A stretch of 64,000 nucleotides of DNA from Winogradskyella sp. KYW1333 (lineage in GTDB: Bacteria; Bacteroidota; Bacteroidia; Flavobacteriales; Flavobacteriaceae): the NCBI RefSeq assembly GCF_003335675.1, contig NZ_QPHL01000010.1:62001-126000 (forward strand). The letters run 5' to 3'. A model generated the notes under the pieces. That model did no database searches, had not been told where the DNA came from, and saw only the letters and a program-made list of their open reading frames with translations. Positions 53,019 to 63,512 of the stretch are shown here, one piece after another (position 1 is the first letter of the stretch; every line of letters starts with the position of its first letter). Made by a program: the position numbers and the translations under genes.

Positions 53019-54010
53019 GTGGACCCACTTAATTTGAGCTCACTTGGCACTACAATAGTTTGTAACTCATGAGCTTCATTACTTAGATTTTCAATTAGTA
53101 GCTTAATTGACATTTCGCCAATCTCAAATGCCTTTTGATGAATAATTGAAATCTTAGGACTGGATATAATCTGAGTATTTTCATATCCAAAACCAATAAC
53201 TGAAATATCATCTGGAATCTTTCGCCCTAGTCGTCTCGCCATATTAATAGCTACAATTCCAGTAACATGATCATTAGAAATAATGGCATCAATTTTATTA
53301 TGTTCTTTTAGATAATCATACATCACCTGATTCACCTTCGGTTCATTATCTAATTTAAGGATTTCACCCGGAAGATTATACTCTTCTAAAGCCTGCTGAT
53401 AACCTTTCATTCGGAGTTTCCCAACGCTCAGCTCTTCAACATTACTTATTAATAAAATATTCTTTCGATGTTCTTTTTCAATGAGGTATTTAGTCGCTTC
53501 GTATACGGATTGAAAATCATCAACGATAACCTTATCACAAACTATGTCTTGTATCACCCGATCAAACAATAGTACAGGGATTTTTCTATTTATTATAGAT
53601 TCTATATGATCCCATTTTGCCTTAACTTGAGTTTCTCTTGCTACTGCGATAATAAACCCATCAACACTCCCACTAGATAATAACTCTAAACTTCTGGCCT
53701 CTTTTTCAACATTTTCTTCCGACAAACAAACGATAATATCATAGTCATTCTTAGAAGCAGCTTTCTCTAAACCATGCAATACTTCGGCAAAAAAAGGATT
53801 TATCACTGTCGGAAGGATAACTCCAATAGTCTTGGTTTTGTTTGTTTTGAGTTGCTGTGCAATTCTATTGGGTTTATAGTTGAGTTTTTCTGCTAACTCG
53901 TGCACCCTAATCTTGGTTTGCTCACTAATCTCATGACTGTCATTCAAAGCCTTGGATACTGTTGATACAGATATATTTAGAAGCTTTGCTAATTCTTTTA
54001 ATGTGGTCAT
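53006..54010 (-). CDS. LacI-family transcriptional regulator
   Basis: 334 residues. The N-terminal helix-turn-helix is LKELAKLLNISVSTVSKALN with the hinge helix at KPNRIAQQLK (residues about 1-60). The periplasmic-binding-like effector domain follows (IGVILPTVINPFFAEVLHGL, DAIISNDHVTGIVAINMARR). It binds a small sugar-like ligand, identity unknown. It stands at the edge of the T9SS/FG-GAP/GH17 region, so a glycan effector is plausible. It is also the only LacI-type regulator in the window that could bind the CG-centred palindromes, which are distant. Confidence 0.93.
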   Translation of the reverse strand: MTTLKELAKLLNISVSTVSKALNDSHEISEQTKIRVHELAEKLNYKPNRIAQQLKTNKTKTIGVILPTVINPFFAEVLHGLEKAASKNDYDIIVCLSEENVEKEARSLELLSSGSVDGFIIAVARETQVKAKWDHIESIINRKIPVLLFDRVIQDIVCDKVIVDDFQSVYEATKYLIEKEHRKNILLISNVEELSVGKLRMKGYQQALEEYNLPGEILKLDNEPKVNQVMYDYLKEHNKIDAIISNDHVTGIVAINMARRLGRKIPDDISVIGFGYENTQIISSPKISIIHQKAFEIGEMSIKLLIENLSNEAHELQTIVVPSELKLSGSTKKA

Positions 54011-54065
54011 AAATACTATATTCTTAAATAACTATCAATATTTTTTTACGATTGAGGTCACTAAT

Positions 54066-56219
54066 TTATTTATTAATCTGATTAATGGCCATTTTCACTT
54101 CTTGTACTGGTAACTTACAGGTCCCATTTACACATACAAATATTGATGTATTACCTTCCGCAAATTTATTAATTAATAATGGTAAATCATCATCATTAGT
54201 TGATCCAGCAACAATTATATTTGGTAAATAAGCAGTATTGATATCTTTCAATTTTATTTTTGCTTCTGGACCACTAATAGCAACTTCATAAAATGGTTTT
54301 ACATAGTTTAAATATAAATTTAACCAATTTGTAAATGCTGTTGGTGATTTTTCAATATCATTACTCACATTACTCAACATTTGCCTAGCTAATTTTGAAT
54401 ACTCTTTATCATAAAAATATAAACCCAATTGAAATAGGTTCTTCGCCTGAACTGAATTAGATGAAGGTATTACATTGTCATAAACTTCGGTTTTTCTTGC
54501 AATTAAATTGGAGCCATTATTTGAGGTAAAATAAAACATACTGTTTTCTTTATTTTGAAAATGTTTTATTGAATTATCCATTACGTCTTTTGCAAGGTTT
54601 AGCCATGACCTGTCCATAGTCACTTGATATAAATTGATAAAAGCACTAATTACATGCGCATAATCCTCTAAAAATCCATCAATTGAGCTGATTTCATCTT
54701 TATAACTGTGCAATAATTGACCGTTATTTTGTAGTTGTTTATCTCTTATAAATTCTGCGTTTTTTAACGCTATTTGCAAATATTCATTTTCACCAATTGC
54801 TTTATAGGCATCTAAATACGCATTTAACATCATTGCATTCCATGATGTCAATGCCTTACCATCTAATCTTGGTGATTTTCGCTTATCCCTTTCAACCAAT
54901 AACAATTTTTTCCATTCACTTAGTTTTGAACTAAATTGAATTGGGTCTAATTGATTCTTTTCTATAAACTGAGAATCAGATTCTATCCTATACAAAATGT
55001 AATGACCTTTTTCCCAAAACCCAATATTATTTATGTTATAATATTGCTTGAACAATTCATAGTCTTCTTTTAGAATAGTCTTTAATTCTTCCTTTGTCCA
55101 AGTATAGTAAACACCTTCCTCCAGTTCATCACTTTCATTTTTACTATCCGCATCAATTGATGAATAAAATGTGCCTTCCGTAGATGTCATTTTATTTTTA
55201 ATAAAGTTTAAAGTCTCTGTAATAATTTGTTTGTAGTACTTATTACCTGTTAACTTATATGCATTAGCATATGTACTAACTAATTGTGCATTATCATAAA
55301 GCATTTTCTCAAAATGCGGCACATGCCATTTATCATCTACGGAATACCTTGAAAAACCACCTCCAATTTGGTCGTATAAGCCACCATTAGCCATTTTATC
55401 CAATGAAGTGGTGACATACTCTAAAAGTTGCTGATCGTTATAATGATGTGCATATCGTAATGAAAAATTCAGATGGCTTGGCATTGGAAATTTAGGTGCC
55501 TTTTTCTGACCACCTAATTCAAAATCCAAATTCGTCTTTAAGTTAGCAACCATATTTTCTAATTGCGATTCCTTAAATGGATTTTCATCATAGTTGACTT
55601 CTATTAAATCCATTTTTTTAACACCTTCGGTAAGCTGTTCGGCGTAGGCAATCATTTTTTGTGGTTCAGTTTCGTAAAGTGAAGACGTCTGTTCTAAAAC
55701 TTTTAACCACTGGTCTTTGGTAAAGTAAGTACCTCCAAAAACGGGCTTACCATCTGGCAGTGCGATGACATTTAAAGGCCAGCCCGCACTACCTGTCATT
55801 AAGGTTACAGCATTAACATATACTTGATCTACATCTGGCCGTTCTTCTCGATCTACCTTTATATTAATGAACTTCTCGTTCATTAATTTAGCAACAGAGT
55901 CGTTTTCAAAACTTTCCTCTTCCATCACATGGCACCAATGACAGGCAGAATAACCAACCGATATAACAATTAGTTTATTTTGTACTTTGGCAAGTGCTAA
56001 TGATTCATCGTTCCAAGCTTTCCAATTTACAGGATTGTAAGCGTGCTGTAATAAATAAGGGCTGGTCTCCTTAATTAAATCATTTGGTTTGCCTTTTTTT
56101 TCTTCTTGAACTAAAACATCTGTTTTTTGATTACAATTTATAACCAATATAAAAATTGAAAAGCCAAGTAAAATTTGTGCTATTCTAATCAAAGAAAATT
56201 GTATCACTTTCAAATCCAT
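54066..56219 (-). CDS. DUF255 thioredoxin-fold / glucan-processing-like lipoprotein (YyaL/SPATA20 family)
   Basis: 717 residues. The N-terminus has a hydrophobic segment ending ILVINC, suggesting an acylated Cys29. The DUF255 thioredoxin-like domain (about residues 45-210) has the motif [14 protein letters not shown], with Cys93 and Cys96 as CxxC, and [17 protein letters not shown]. The remainder is an (alpha/alpha)6 barrel like those of N-acyl-glucosamine epimerases and GH-type enzymes ([40 protein letters not shown]). Biochemical function is not settled. Adjacent to the LacI regulator. Confidence 0.92.
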   Translation of the reverse strand: MDLKVIQFSLIRIAQILLGFSIFILVINCNQKTDVLVQEEKKGKPNDLIKETSPYLLQHAYNPVNWKAWNDESLALAKVQNKLIVISVGYSACHWCHVMEEESFENDSVAKLMNEKFINIKVDREERPDVDQVYVNAVTLMTGSAGWPLNVIALPDGKPVFGGTYFTKDQWLKVLEQTSSLYETEPQKMIAYAEQLTEGVKKMDLIEVNYDENPFKESQLENMVANLKTNLDFELGGQKKAPKFPMPSHLNFSLRYAHHYNDQQLLEYVTTSLDKMANGGLYDQIGGGFSRYSVDDKWHVPHFEKMLYDNAQLVSTYANAYKLTGNKYYKQIITETLNFIKNKMTSTEGTFYSSIDADSKNESDELEEGVYYTWTKEELKTILKEDYELFKQYYNINNIGFWEKGHYILYRIESDSQFIEKNQLDPIQFSSKLSEWKKLLLVERDKRKSPRLDGKALTSWNAMMLNAYLDAYKAIGENEYLQIALKNAEFIRDKQLQNNGQLLHSYKDEISSIDGFLEDYAHVISAFINLYQVTMDRSWLNLAKDVMDNSIKHFQNKENSMFYFTSNNGSNLIARKTEVYDNVIPSSNSVQAKNLFQLGLYFYDKEYSKLARQMLSNVSNDIEKSPTAFTNWLNLYLNYVKPFYEVAISGPEAKIKLKDINTAYLPNIIVAGSTNDDDLPLLINKFAEGNTSIFVCVNGTCKLPVQEVKMAINQINK

Positions 56220-56289
56220 AAATTAATTTCACTTAAAAACAGTAATACAAATAAAGTATCCATTGTTTAATTAATGCTTCAATTAAATT

Positions 56290-57627
56290 CTAATTTTTCA
56301 TTAATTTAAAAGTTTGACTACCTTTTAGGCTGTTTAACTTAGCCAAATATATTCCATTTTTAAAATTTGATGCATTTATAGAAAAACTGGAGCCCATTGG
56401 TTTATAATTAAGAACCTCCTTGCCCAAAAGATCATAAATAATAATTGATGTTAAAATTTCACTATTTAAGGCTTCTACGTGCCAATAATTTTTAGTGGGA
56501 TTTGGATTTACTCTTACAAGTTGTAAATTATATTCGCTAATACTCAAAGCATCTAGAGTATTAAAATTTAAATTATCAAATAAAAATATATCGTCATTAG
56601 CATTAGCACTTGGATTAGCTTCAATATCAAAAAACAATACTATTCTATTCCAATTTCTATTTTGAAATGCTGAAAAATCATAATTTAATTCTTGCCAATT
56701 ACCAACATCTGTATAGGTTTGGTTTAATAATGCACCTACTTGATTTTCTTCAACCTTTAGACTAACCACTGAAGCTCTTGGGCCACGCACCATCACAGAA
56801 AATCCTTTTTCAGAACAAAAATCTAAAGTCTCTGGTGGAGTTAAGCTTAGTTGCGCATTAGTATAAAGGGCGTCATTAACTCCTGCAATTTCAAAACAGT
56901 TATTACTGGTATTTATGCCTGTATTGTCAAGGTTAGTAACAATTCCAAAATCACTAGCTTCATCTGCTAAAAAGGACGTAGTAGACTCAAAATCTTCTGT
57001 TAAGCTACTAATAAGATTTTGATTAAGTGTTGGAGGGTCTAGAACCTTATTAGCATTAAACTTAATATTATCAACATGAAGTATCGCATCTTGTGTTCTA
57101 TCTGGACCACCACAGGTCCAATCTATAAAAATAACAAATGCAGTTACGTTAGCACCTAAACCTGGAGGGACTGCAGGTATGGTGTATGTTAGAGTAATCC
57201 ACTCATTAACAATAGTATTATTCACATTTTGATTTGTGATATTGACAGGTGAAGAACCATCTCTACCAATCATTTGAACACCCACGGTACCGATATAATT
57301 TTTGTTTATATCAAATGAAATAATATTATCATTTGATTGGGTGATGTCCCATTCTCCAAATACTGCTAACTCTCTAGAATTATTTACGCCAGAATAGCAT
57401 TGGCCTCCACTAGCTGGTGCAATTACCTTTAATACTTTTGATATTGTATTATTTACGCCGTCAGGATCTGGATTATCTATAATTTGTGGTGATGCAATAT
57501 TTTCAAAAGTGAGCCAATTACATCTATCACCATCTTGACCATCAGGTTCAAAATTGAATTCGTAATCTTGATTTTGCCCGTAAGATAAAGCACAGAAAGC
57601 GAAGAATATCCATATTAATTTTTTCAT
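56290..57627 (-). CDS. T9SS-secreted protein with carbohydrate-binding-like jelly-roll domains
   Basis: 445 residues. The signal peptide ends near ALSYGQ. Two beta-sandwich regions (about 25-190 and 210-355) show strands typical of CBM-like folds (DILHVDNIKFN, DIFLFDNLNFN). The C-terminus (residues about 370-445) is a T9SS sorting domain: LVRVNPNPTKNYWHVEA, IIYDLLGKEVLNY, NFKNGIYLAKLNS and final KLMKN. It has no catalytic motif. It lies next to the larger T9SS protein in the same direction, 161 bases apart, and may bind the same polysaccharide. Confidence 0.88.
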   Translation of the reverse strand: MKKLIWIFFAFCALSYGQNQDYEFNFEPDGQDGDRCNWLTFENIASPQIIDNPDPDGVNNTISKVLKVIAPASGGQCYSGVNNSRELAVFGEWDITQSNDNIISFDINKNYIGTVGVQMIGRDGSSPVNITNQNVNNTIVNEWITLTYTIPAVPPGLGANVTAFVIFIDWTCGGPDRTQDAILHVDNIKFNANKVLDPPTLNQNLISSLTEDFESTTSFLADEASDFGIVTNLDNTGINTSNNCFEIAGVNDALYTNAQLSLTPPETLDFCSEKGFSVMVRGPRASVVSLKVEENQVGALLNQTYTDVGNWQELNYDFSAFQNRNWNRIVLFFDIEANPSANANDDIFLFDNLNFNTLDALSISEYNLQLVRVNPNPTKNYWHVEALNSEILTSIIIYDLLGKEVLNYKPMGSSFSINASNFKNGIYLAKLNSLKGSQTFKLMKN

Positions 57628-57724
57628 GATATTATCTATTTTATATTGATTTAGAATTTAGTTATTATTTCTATTTAGGTTTGTTTAAATTAAAAAAGCT
57701 TTAGATCGTTTACTTGTTTGACAT

Positions 57725-57766
57725 GTAAAAAAAAAGTGGGTGATATAAATTATACCCACCCACTTT
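57725..57766 (-). terminator. Terminator of the 710-residue T9SS gene
   Basis: Minus strand AAAGTGGGTG (57766-57757), a 14-base loop, CACCCACTTT (57742-57733), then a run of T. It begins 22 bases past the stop. Confidence 0.85.
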
Positions 57767-57788
57767 CTTCTAACTATAAGTTATGCTA

Positions 57789-59921
57789 TTAGTTCTTAAT
57801 AAGCTTTATAGTTTTAGTACCATTTACACTTTCTATTCTTGCAAAGTATAATCCAGTCTTAAATGTTGTTGCATCAATTTCAACTTCATTAGTATTTGGT
57901 TCTAAGTTTATAACATTTTTACCTAACACATCATAAACAGAAACGGAATTTAAAACATTATTTCCTTTAATATTCCATACATTTTTAGTTGGATTTGGAA
58001 AGGCTGTAAACTCAGTAGTTTCAAAGTTTTCAGTACTTAAAGAACCATCATTATAAAAATAAAGGTTATCTATGTATGCAGGGGTTGCTTCACTAAAATT
58101 AATAACATTTACCTGCACTAATTTAACAGCAGAATAGTCTGTACCACCACCGGCATTGATAAAATCACCAAAAGGCACATCTACCGATGTCCATGCTCCG
58201 ATCGCTCTACCTGCGGCAAAATCTGTAACTTGATAAAAGTTGTTATTATTATCGTCTATTAGTTGTATCCCAATGACTGCTCCAACAGGAGCACTGTCTA
58301 CATAATAATCAAAATGTAAGTGTGTTGTTCCCGATAAATCAACAGAACCACCACCAGCATAATAGTTATACTGAAAACCTGCGCCACAATTATAAAAATT
58401 ATCGCCTCCGATATTTTCTTCAGCACGGAAACCAAAAACATCTACCTGTCCATATCCGGTATCAATAGAGTCTGGATATGCATCAGAATAGAAAGCCACT
58501 ACATCTCCAGCATCTCTTGCAGGTGGTGTTGGCGCCGCTTCACCAGGGCCTTGTTCAACAAAAGTTACTGTATATTCAGTTGAGTCTGTTCCATTTGTTG
58601 CTACACATGTAACAGTTCCTGTTCCAGGAATACCTGTTGCTTGAGTTACAAATACGTTTGCACCAGCAATTTCTGAAGTTGCAGCTATAGTAGGGACATC
58701 TGTTGTACCTGATGGTACTGCATATTCATAAGTAGTTGTATTACCAGAAAAACCATCTATAGTAACACCATCAACTGTTAAATCTGCTAATTTTGAGTTT
58801 GATGCGTCATCAGACGGTTCTTTATAGAAATAAATATTGTCTGCCCAGAAATCTACAGAAAATGGCACCGAATAGGTTACTATTACGATGTAAGTAAGAC
58901 TAGAAAAGTTAATATTAGTGTAAGCTGATAAATCTACATCTACAGAATGCCATTGATCTGCAGCAAGAACGCCACCTCCCGGAATTTCAATCTCCTGATT
59001 GGACACACCGTCCTCAAATTTTATTTTCAAAGGTCTCCCTGTTAAATCTGAGGTTGTGTAAAAATCTAAATGTAAAAACTCCATACCGTCAGCATTGATG
59101 CCACCAGCTCCGTTTCCGATGCCTGTAAAAGCACTATTACTCCAACTTAAAACATTAGCACCATCATCTAGCGCTACCGCACCGTTAAATACTGAACCAT
59201 TGAATGTAGGAAAATCGATAACTGGTGAAGTAATATCTGTGTAACTATTTTCGTTACCGCCATAAATGGATACAACATTTGCCGCATCTCTGACCGGTGG
59301 AGCCGTTGGGCCTGCTATTGGGCCTGGCTCTGCTACTAACGCATCTCCTTGATAGGCTGTAATATCATCTATTAAAAGAGTTGTACCATCAACTGCATTG
59401 TTCCAATTAGCATTTGTAGTATTTGTTCCAGTACCATTACCTGCCCAACCTGGGAAAAAGGAAATTTTTTCATATTGTCCCCCAGCATCGGCTCCGTTTC
59501 CTGCTTGACCATCTGCGTCGTTTACAGAAAAATCAAAATCTAATACCTCCCATCCTGTTCCATCATGTTGCGTTTGAGTGGTATCGAAACCACCGCCGTC
59601 TTTTTCTTGGTCTAGCTTACATAATACATTTATCGGAGTGTCCGAATATACTCTAACAGATACAACTGATGACGGAGTCATGTCGATGTAATTTGACTGC
59701 ATAAGTAAATCGGCCTGTTGCCAGGGATCACCAGCTGCGGACGAAACGAGTTTTGCAACGGCATTACCTGCATCATCAGGGTCTACGTCAAATGAAGCTT
59801 CTCCAAGATTTCCAGATGCCGTCCACGTTGGTGCGTCACCATCAAAATCTTCAAGAACTACTTGACCAAATGATAAACCTACAATAAATAGACTCATCAA
59901 TAGTAGTGTAATTTTTTTCAT
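57789..59921 (-). CDS. T9SS-secreted multi-domain protein with three CBM-like domains and a cadherin-like sandwich
   Basis: 710 residues. The signal peptide ends at VGLSFGQ (about residue 20). There are three jelly-roll domains, about 22-195, 215-370 and 470-635, each ending in a strand of the form IDDITAYQ, ADNIYFYKEP or IDNLYFYNDG. Domain boundaries carry the linker (T/P)PPARDA-x-x-V. A cadherin-like beta-sandwich (Cadherin-like family) sits at about 373-460 (LADLTVDGVTIDGFSGNTTT). The C-terminal T9SS domain runs from AFPNPTKNVWNIKG to KTIKLIKN. Probably a non-catalytic surface glycan-binding protein of the neighbouring locus. Confidence 0.9.
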   Translation of the reverse strand: MKKITLLLMSLFIVGLSFGQVVLEDFDGDAPTWTASGNLGEASFDVDPDDAGNAVAKLVSSAAGDPWQQADLLMQSNYIDMTPSSVVSVRVYSDTPINVLCKLDQEKDGGGFDTTQTQHDGTGWEVLDFDFSVNDADGQAGNGADAGGQYEKISFFPGWAGNGTGTNTTNANWNNAVDGTTLLIDDITAYQGDALVAEPGPIAGPTAPPVRDAANVVSIYGGNENSYTDITSPVIDFPTFNGSVFNGAVALDDGANVLSWSNSAFTGIGNGAGGINADGMEFLHLDFYTTSDLTGRPLKIKFEDGVSNQEIEIPGGGVLAADQWHSVDVDLSAYTNINFSSLTYIVIVTYSVPFSVDFWADNIYFYKEPSDDASNSKLADLTVDGVTIDGFSGNTTTYEYAVPSGTTDVPTIAATSEIAGANVFVTQATGIPGTGTVTCVATNGTDSTEYTVTFVEQGPGEAAPTPPARDAGDVVAFYSDAYPDSIDTGYGQVDVFGFRAEENIGGDNFYNCGAGFQYNYYAGGGSVDLSGTTHLHFDYYVDSAPVGAVIGIQLIDDNNNNFYQVTDFAAGRAIGAWTSVDVPFGDFINAGGGTDYSAVKLVQVNVINFSEATPAYIDNLYFYNDGSLSTENFETTEFTAFPNPTKNVWNIKGNNVLNSVSVYDVLGKNVINLEPNTNEVEIDATTFKTGLYFARIESVNGTKTIKLIKN

Positions 59922-60126
59922 GTTAATTTATTTTAGTTAATTATTTTGACTAAGAAAGGTATTATTTAGCAATTAACAGCTATAAACAACCTATACAAAA
60001 ACTATACAAGTCAATTTTTAACGTTTGGAAGGTAATTACGATTTTTTTACAAATTATTGATTTACAGTATTTTATGATTAATAGCGTAAATTAAGACACC
60101 AAATAATAACTGTACAATCTTATAAA

Positions 60127-63100
60127 TTATCCCTTAGAATTGAATAATTTTAATTTCTCATTATTATTTGTAACTAGTATGGTTTTTTGTCCATTGATTG
60201 TTATTTGGGATATATGTCTACTATCAAAAGGTACATAAAAGCCACTTTGTTTTGGTGATTGTACCAGATAATTACCGTTGCTTGTTCCTAAAAGTACGGC
60301 CCCATAGCCTGCATCGTATCTGGTGGTCTCAACCTCAACTCCGTAATGATTCCCAGCTACCATGATATCCAATATGCCATCTTTATTTACATCAATCACT
60401 AAAGACGACTTAATTGGTGAAATCTGTACAGCATTAGGAAGCGGTTTTCTTACAAATTGATGTCCCTCATTTATTAAAACAATACTCTCAAAACTTTTAA
60501 TCTCATAAATAACGGCATCGTCAACTTTATCCTCTGGTAAAATTTCAAATAATTTTGACGAGGCAAAACTGTGATAATCCTCAAATTTTTCTGCTACATA
60601 AGGCATTTGTTGGCTTGTACATTCACGTCCTCGAACCGGTACATAATCATCCTTATAAAATTTAGCTAAGACAACATCGTTCGTCCCATTATTATCAAAA
60701 TCATTGGCATATACTTTAAATGGGTGTTCTTCTGTTGCTTTAAATTTGTTGTTCTTCCCCAAATTACCCAACACATAATCGTCATCACCATCGCCATCTA
60801 AATCGGAGGCAGTGATAGACCACCACATACCTCTTAATCCCTCTAAACCGTAATCATAGGATTTATCTTCAAAAATATTACCATTATTAATTAAAATTTT
60901 TGGTTCCATCCATTCACCAACAATCATCAAATCCTTCGTTCCATCATTGTTGACATCAGTAAATACAGCATCCGTTACCATACCAATATTTTGAAGAGCA
61001 GGTGCCATTTCCGAAGATGCCTTTATGAATTTTCCATCCACATTTAGAAGCAAGTAACTATCAGCAGGAAAGGTATATTGTCCTGAAATTAATCTTGTAC
61101 CTACAAATAAATCTAAATCACCGTCTTTATCTATATCGGACGCTTTTACAGTCTGTGTACTCTCTTTTATCTGTGGTAAAGCACTTATGCTTTTTCTGAA
61201 ATTTCCGTTCCCATCATTGATGTACAATCTGTCTAATAAGGCGACATCACCTTGCCTAAATTCATTACCGCCACTTGCCACATATAAGTCTAAATCACTA
61301 TCACCATCTGCATCAAAAAATAGACAACCCAAATCTTCGGATTCTTTATCTATCCTCCAGGGTTGTGAACTATTCTTAGAGAACTTACCTAAACTATTTT
61401 GAATGTACAGCACACCTGATTGGTCTTTAGCTCCGCCCACAAAGAGATCTTCTAATCCATCTCCGTTAATATCTGCTATAGCGGAAAAAGGGCCATTTTG
61501 AGACAACCTATGTGGCAATAACACTTGTTCTTTCCAATCATCATATTCATTTTCTTTATGGGTAAAATCCAAACCTAGGTCTTGAACATCAATGTTTTCA
61601 AAAAATAGGTTACTTTTTTCACTATCTAATTTCATTGCCTTGGCATCTGCAATATCAGCTTTAATTACACGATTAGCTTTGATATTTTCAAAAATATTAA
61701 CTTTACCATTAGGCCAGATTACCTCAACCTTTTCAATTTCAGTATCCTTACCTAATCCAAAAAACAGATCGTGTTCTACTGAAGAAATAAATCCTCTTGT
61801 TACGGTATTCTCTGCTATTTGAATTTTACCATTATGGTATATTTTAGCTTTTGCCCCAATACCAAAGGTGTTATTTCCTTCTCCCTTAATTTTTACCTTT
61901 AAAAAATTACCCGTAGTCTTATTTTCATAAACAAAAGCAGGAGCGTCAATATTGTTAGTGATAACATCAAGATCCCCATCATTATCCAAATCTCCATAAG
62001 CCATCCCGTTAGAAAAACTTGGAATATCAAACCCCCATTCTTTACTTACTTTCTTAAATTTAAAATTGCCTAAATTTTTAAACGCATAGTTTGATATTGG
62101 TTGAGAAGGGGCACTTTTACTCAACTGAAATAAATCCTCAGCAGGAATGTCATTTTTAAGATTACTTAACTTTAATTTATAGTCATTATTGTCTACATCT
62201 TTTTTAATCCCATTTGATACTAAAATATCTTTTAAGCCATCATTGTCAAGATCTACCATTAAACTTGCCCAACTCCAATCTGTATAAGCTATTCCTGCTA
62301 TATTTCCAATATCAGAAAATGTTCCTAAACCTGTGTTTATCTGAAGTGTATTGGTCATATATTGATAATGTGCACCAGCCTCTACCATAGAATTAAATTT
62401 CTCAGTACTCATTGACGCCATATTTGTTTTAGATCTGTAATGATCTTCTGGCGTCATATCGGTAGTGATTAAATCTATCAATCCATCATTATTTATATCA
62501 CCTGTGTCAGAGCCCATACTAAGCTGGGTAATGTGCTTTAACTTTTCGTTTATCACATTGGTAAATGTACCATCACCATTATTATAATACATAAAGTCAG
62601 GTTCTGAGTAGTCGTTAGCTATATATAAATCCATCCATCCGTCACCATTAAAATCAGATGCATTTACACTTAAACCATAAGCAACATTTCTTGAGATTCC
62701 AGACTCTTCCGATACGTCCCTAAATCTACCGTTCTCATTTTTATAAAGTCGGTCCTTAAAAAACTTAAACTGTTCACGTGGTATCTTATTAATGAGTAAT
62801 AACTTCTTATCAGCAAGTTGATTCACCTGATACATATCCAAATCACCGTCATTATCCATGTCAAAAAATACAGCCTGGGTAGAAAACCCGACATCTGCTA
62901 AGCCATACTTCTGAGCAGCCTCGGTAAAGGTCAAATCTTGATTATTGATGTAGAGTAAATTTCTGCGTTCAGATGGATTAGAAGAAAGTCCATTTCTACT
63001 TAGGTAGATATCTAAATACCCATCAGCATTAACATCTGCCATGGTCACTCCCCACGTCCACCCAGAATTTCGAGCTACCTTAGATTTTTTAGTAATATTC

Positions 63101-63429
63101 TCAAACTCAAAATCGCCTTTGTTAAGGTACAATCTGTCTTCAACTTGGTTTCCACCAAAGAAAATATCAGCAAGACCATCATTATTGACATCCCCTATAG
63201 CAACACCAGAACCTACATAAATTTGACTGTAGTAAAAATGGTTAAAATAGGTAGATTCTTTAATGGTATTACTGAAATCTATACCTGTTCTTTCTACAGG
63301 CAATAATTCAAAACCTCCAACAAGTTCCTCCGGATATAAATCACGAGTAGGTTGATCGCTACAACCAAAAACAAGGAAACACATTACTAGTAAACCGGTT
63401 AGTAGTTTATAAATAATCCTTTTCATCAC
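60127..63429 (-). CDS. FG-GAP/VCBS repeat lipoprotein with ASPIC/UnbV domain
   Basis: 1100 residues. The lipobox is CFLVFGC (acylated Cys about residue 23). Many beta-propeller FG-GAP blades carry the Ca-binding pattern DxNxDGxxD, for example GDVNNDGLADIFFGGNQ, DFNGDGWMDLYIAND and DINGDGLEDLFVGGAKD, making two or more propellers. An ASPIC/UnbV domain lies at about residues 520-600 (NTFGIGAKAKIYHNGKIQIA, EKVEVIWPNG). Such proteins are surface lipoproteins usually next to glycan-utilisation genes; the ligand is unknown. Confidence 0.92.
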   Translation of the reverse strand: MMKRIIYKLLTGLLVMCFLVFGCSDQPTRDLYPEELVGGFELLPVERTGIDFSNTIKESTYFNHFYYSQIYVGSGVAIGDVNNDGLADIFFGGNQVEDRLYLNKGDFEFENITKKSKVARNSGWTWGVTMADVNADGYLDIYLSRNGLSSNPSERRNLLYINNQDLTFTEAAQKYGLADVGFSTQAVFFDMDNDGDLDMYQVNQLADKKLLLINKIPREQFKFFKDRLYKNENGRFRDVSEESGISRNVAYGLSVNASDFNGDGWMDLYIANDYSEPDFMYYNNGDGTFTNVINEKLKHITQLSMGSDTGDINNDGLIDLITTDMTPEDHYRSKTNMASMSTEKFNSMVEAGAHYQYMTNTLQINTGLGTFSDIGNIAGIAYTDWSWASLMVDLDNDGLKDILVSNGIKKDVDNNDYKLKLSNLKNDIPAEDLFQLSKSAPSQPISNYAFKNLGNFKFKKVSKEWGFDIPSFSNGMAYGDLDNDGDLDVITNNIDAPAFVYENKTTGNFLKVKIKGEGNNTFGIGAKAKIYHNGKIQIAENTVTRGFISSVEHDLFFGLGKDTEIEKVEVIWPNGKVNIFENIKANRVIKADIADAKAMKLDSEKSNLFFENIDVQDLGLDFTHKENEYDDWKEQVLLPHRLSQNGPFSAIADINGDGLEDLFVGGAKDQSGVLYIQNSLGKFSKNSSQPWRIDKESEDLGCLFFDADGDSDLDLYVASGGNEFRQGDVALLDRLYINDGNGNFRKSISALPQIKESTQTVKASDIDKDGDLDLFVGTRLISGQYTFPADSYLLLNVDGKFIKASSEMAPALQNIGMVTDAVFTDVNNDGTKDLMIVGEWMEPKILINNGNIFEDKSYDYGLEGLRGMWWSITASDLDGDGDDDYVLGNLGKNNKFKATEEHPFKVYANDFDNNGTNDVVLAKFYKDDYVPVRGRECTSQQMPYVAEKFEDYHSFASSKLFEILPEDKVDDAVIYEIKSFESIVLINEGHQFVRKPLPNAVQISPIKSSLVIDVNKDGILDIMVAGNHYGVEVETTRYDAGYGAVLLGTSNGNYLVQSPKQSGFYVPFDSRHISQITINGQKTILVTNNNEKLKLFNSKG

Positions 63430-63512
63430 ATATTTATTAAAACTGTAAAGATAATTAAATGAAAAAACTAATTTAAATTATAAATTGGATGAGAAATGTT
63501 AAATAAATGTAA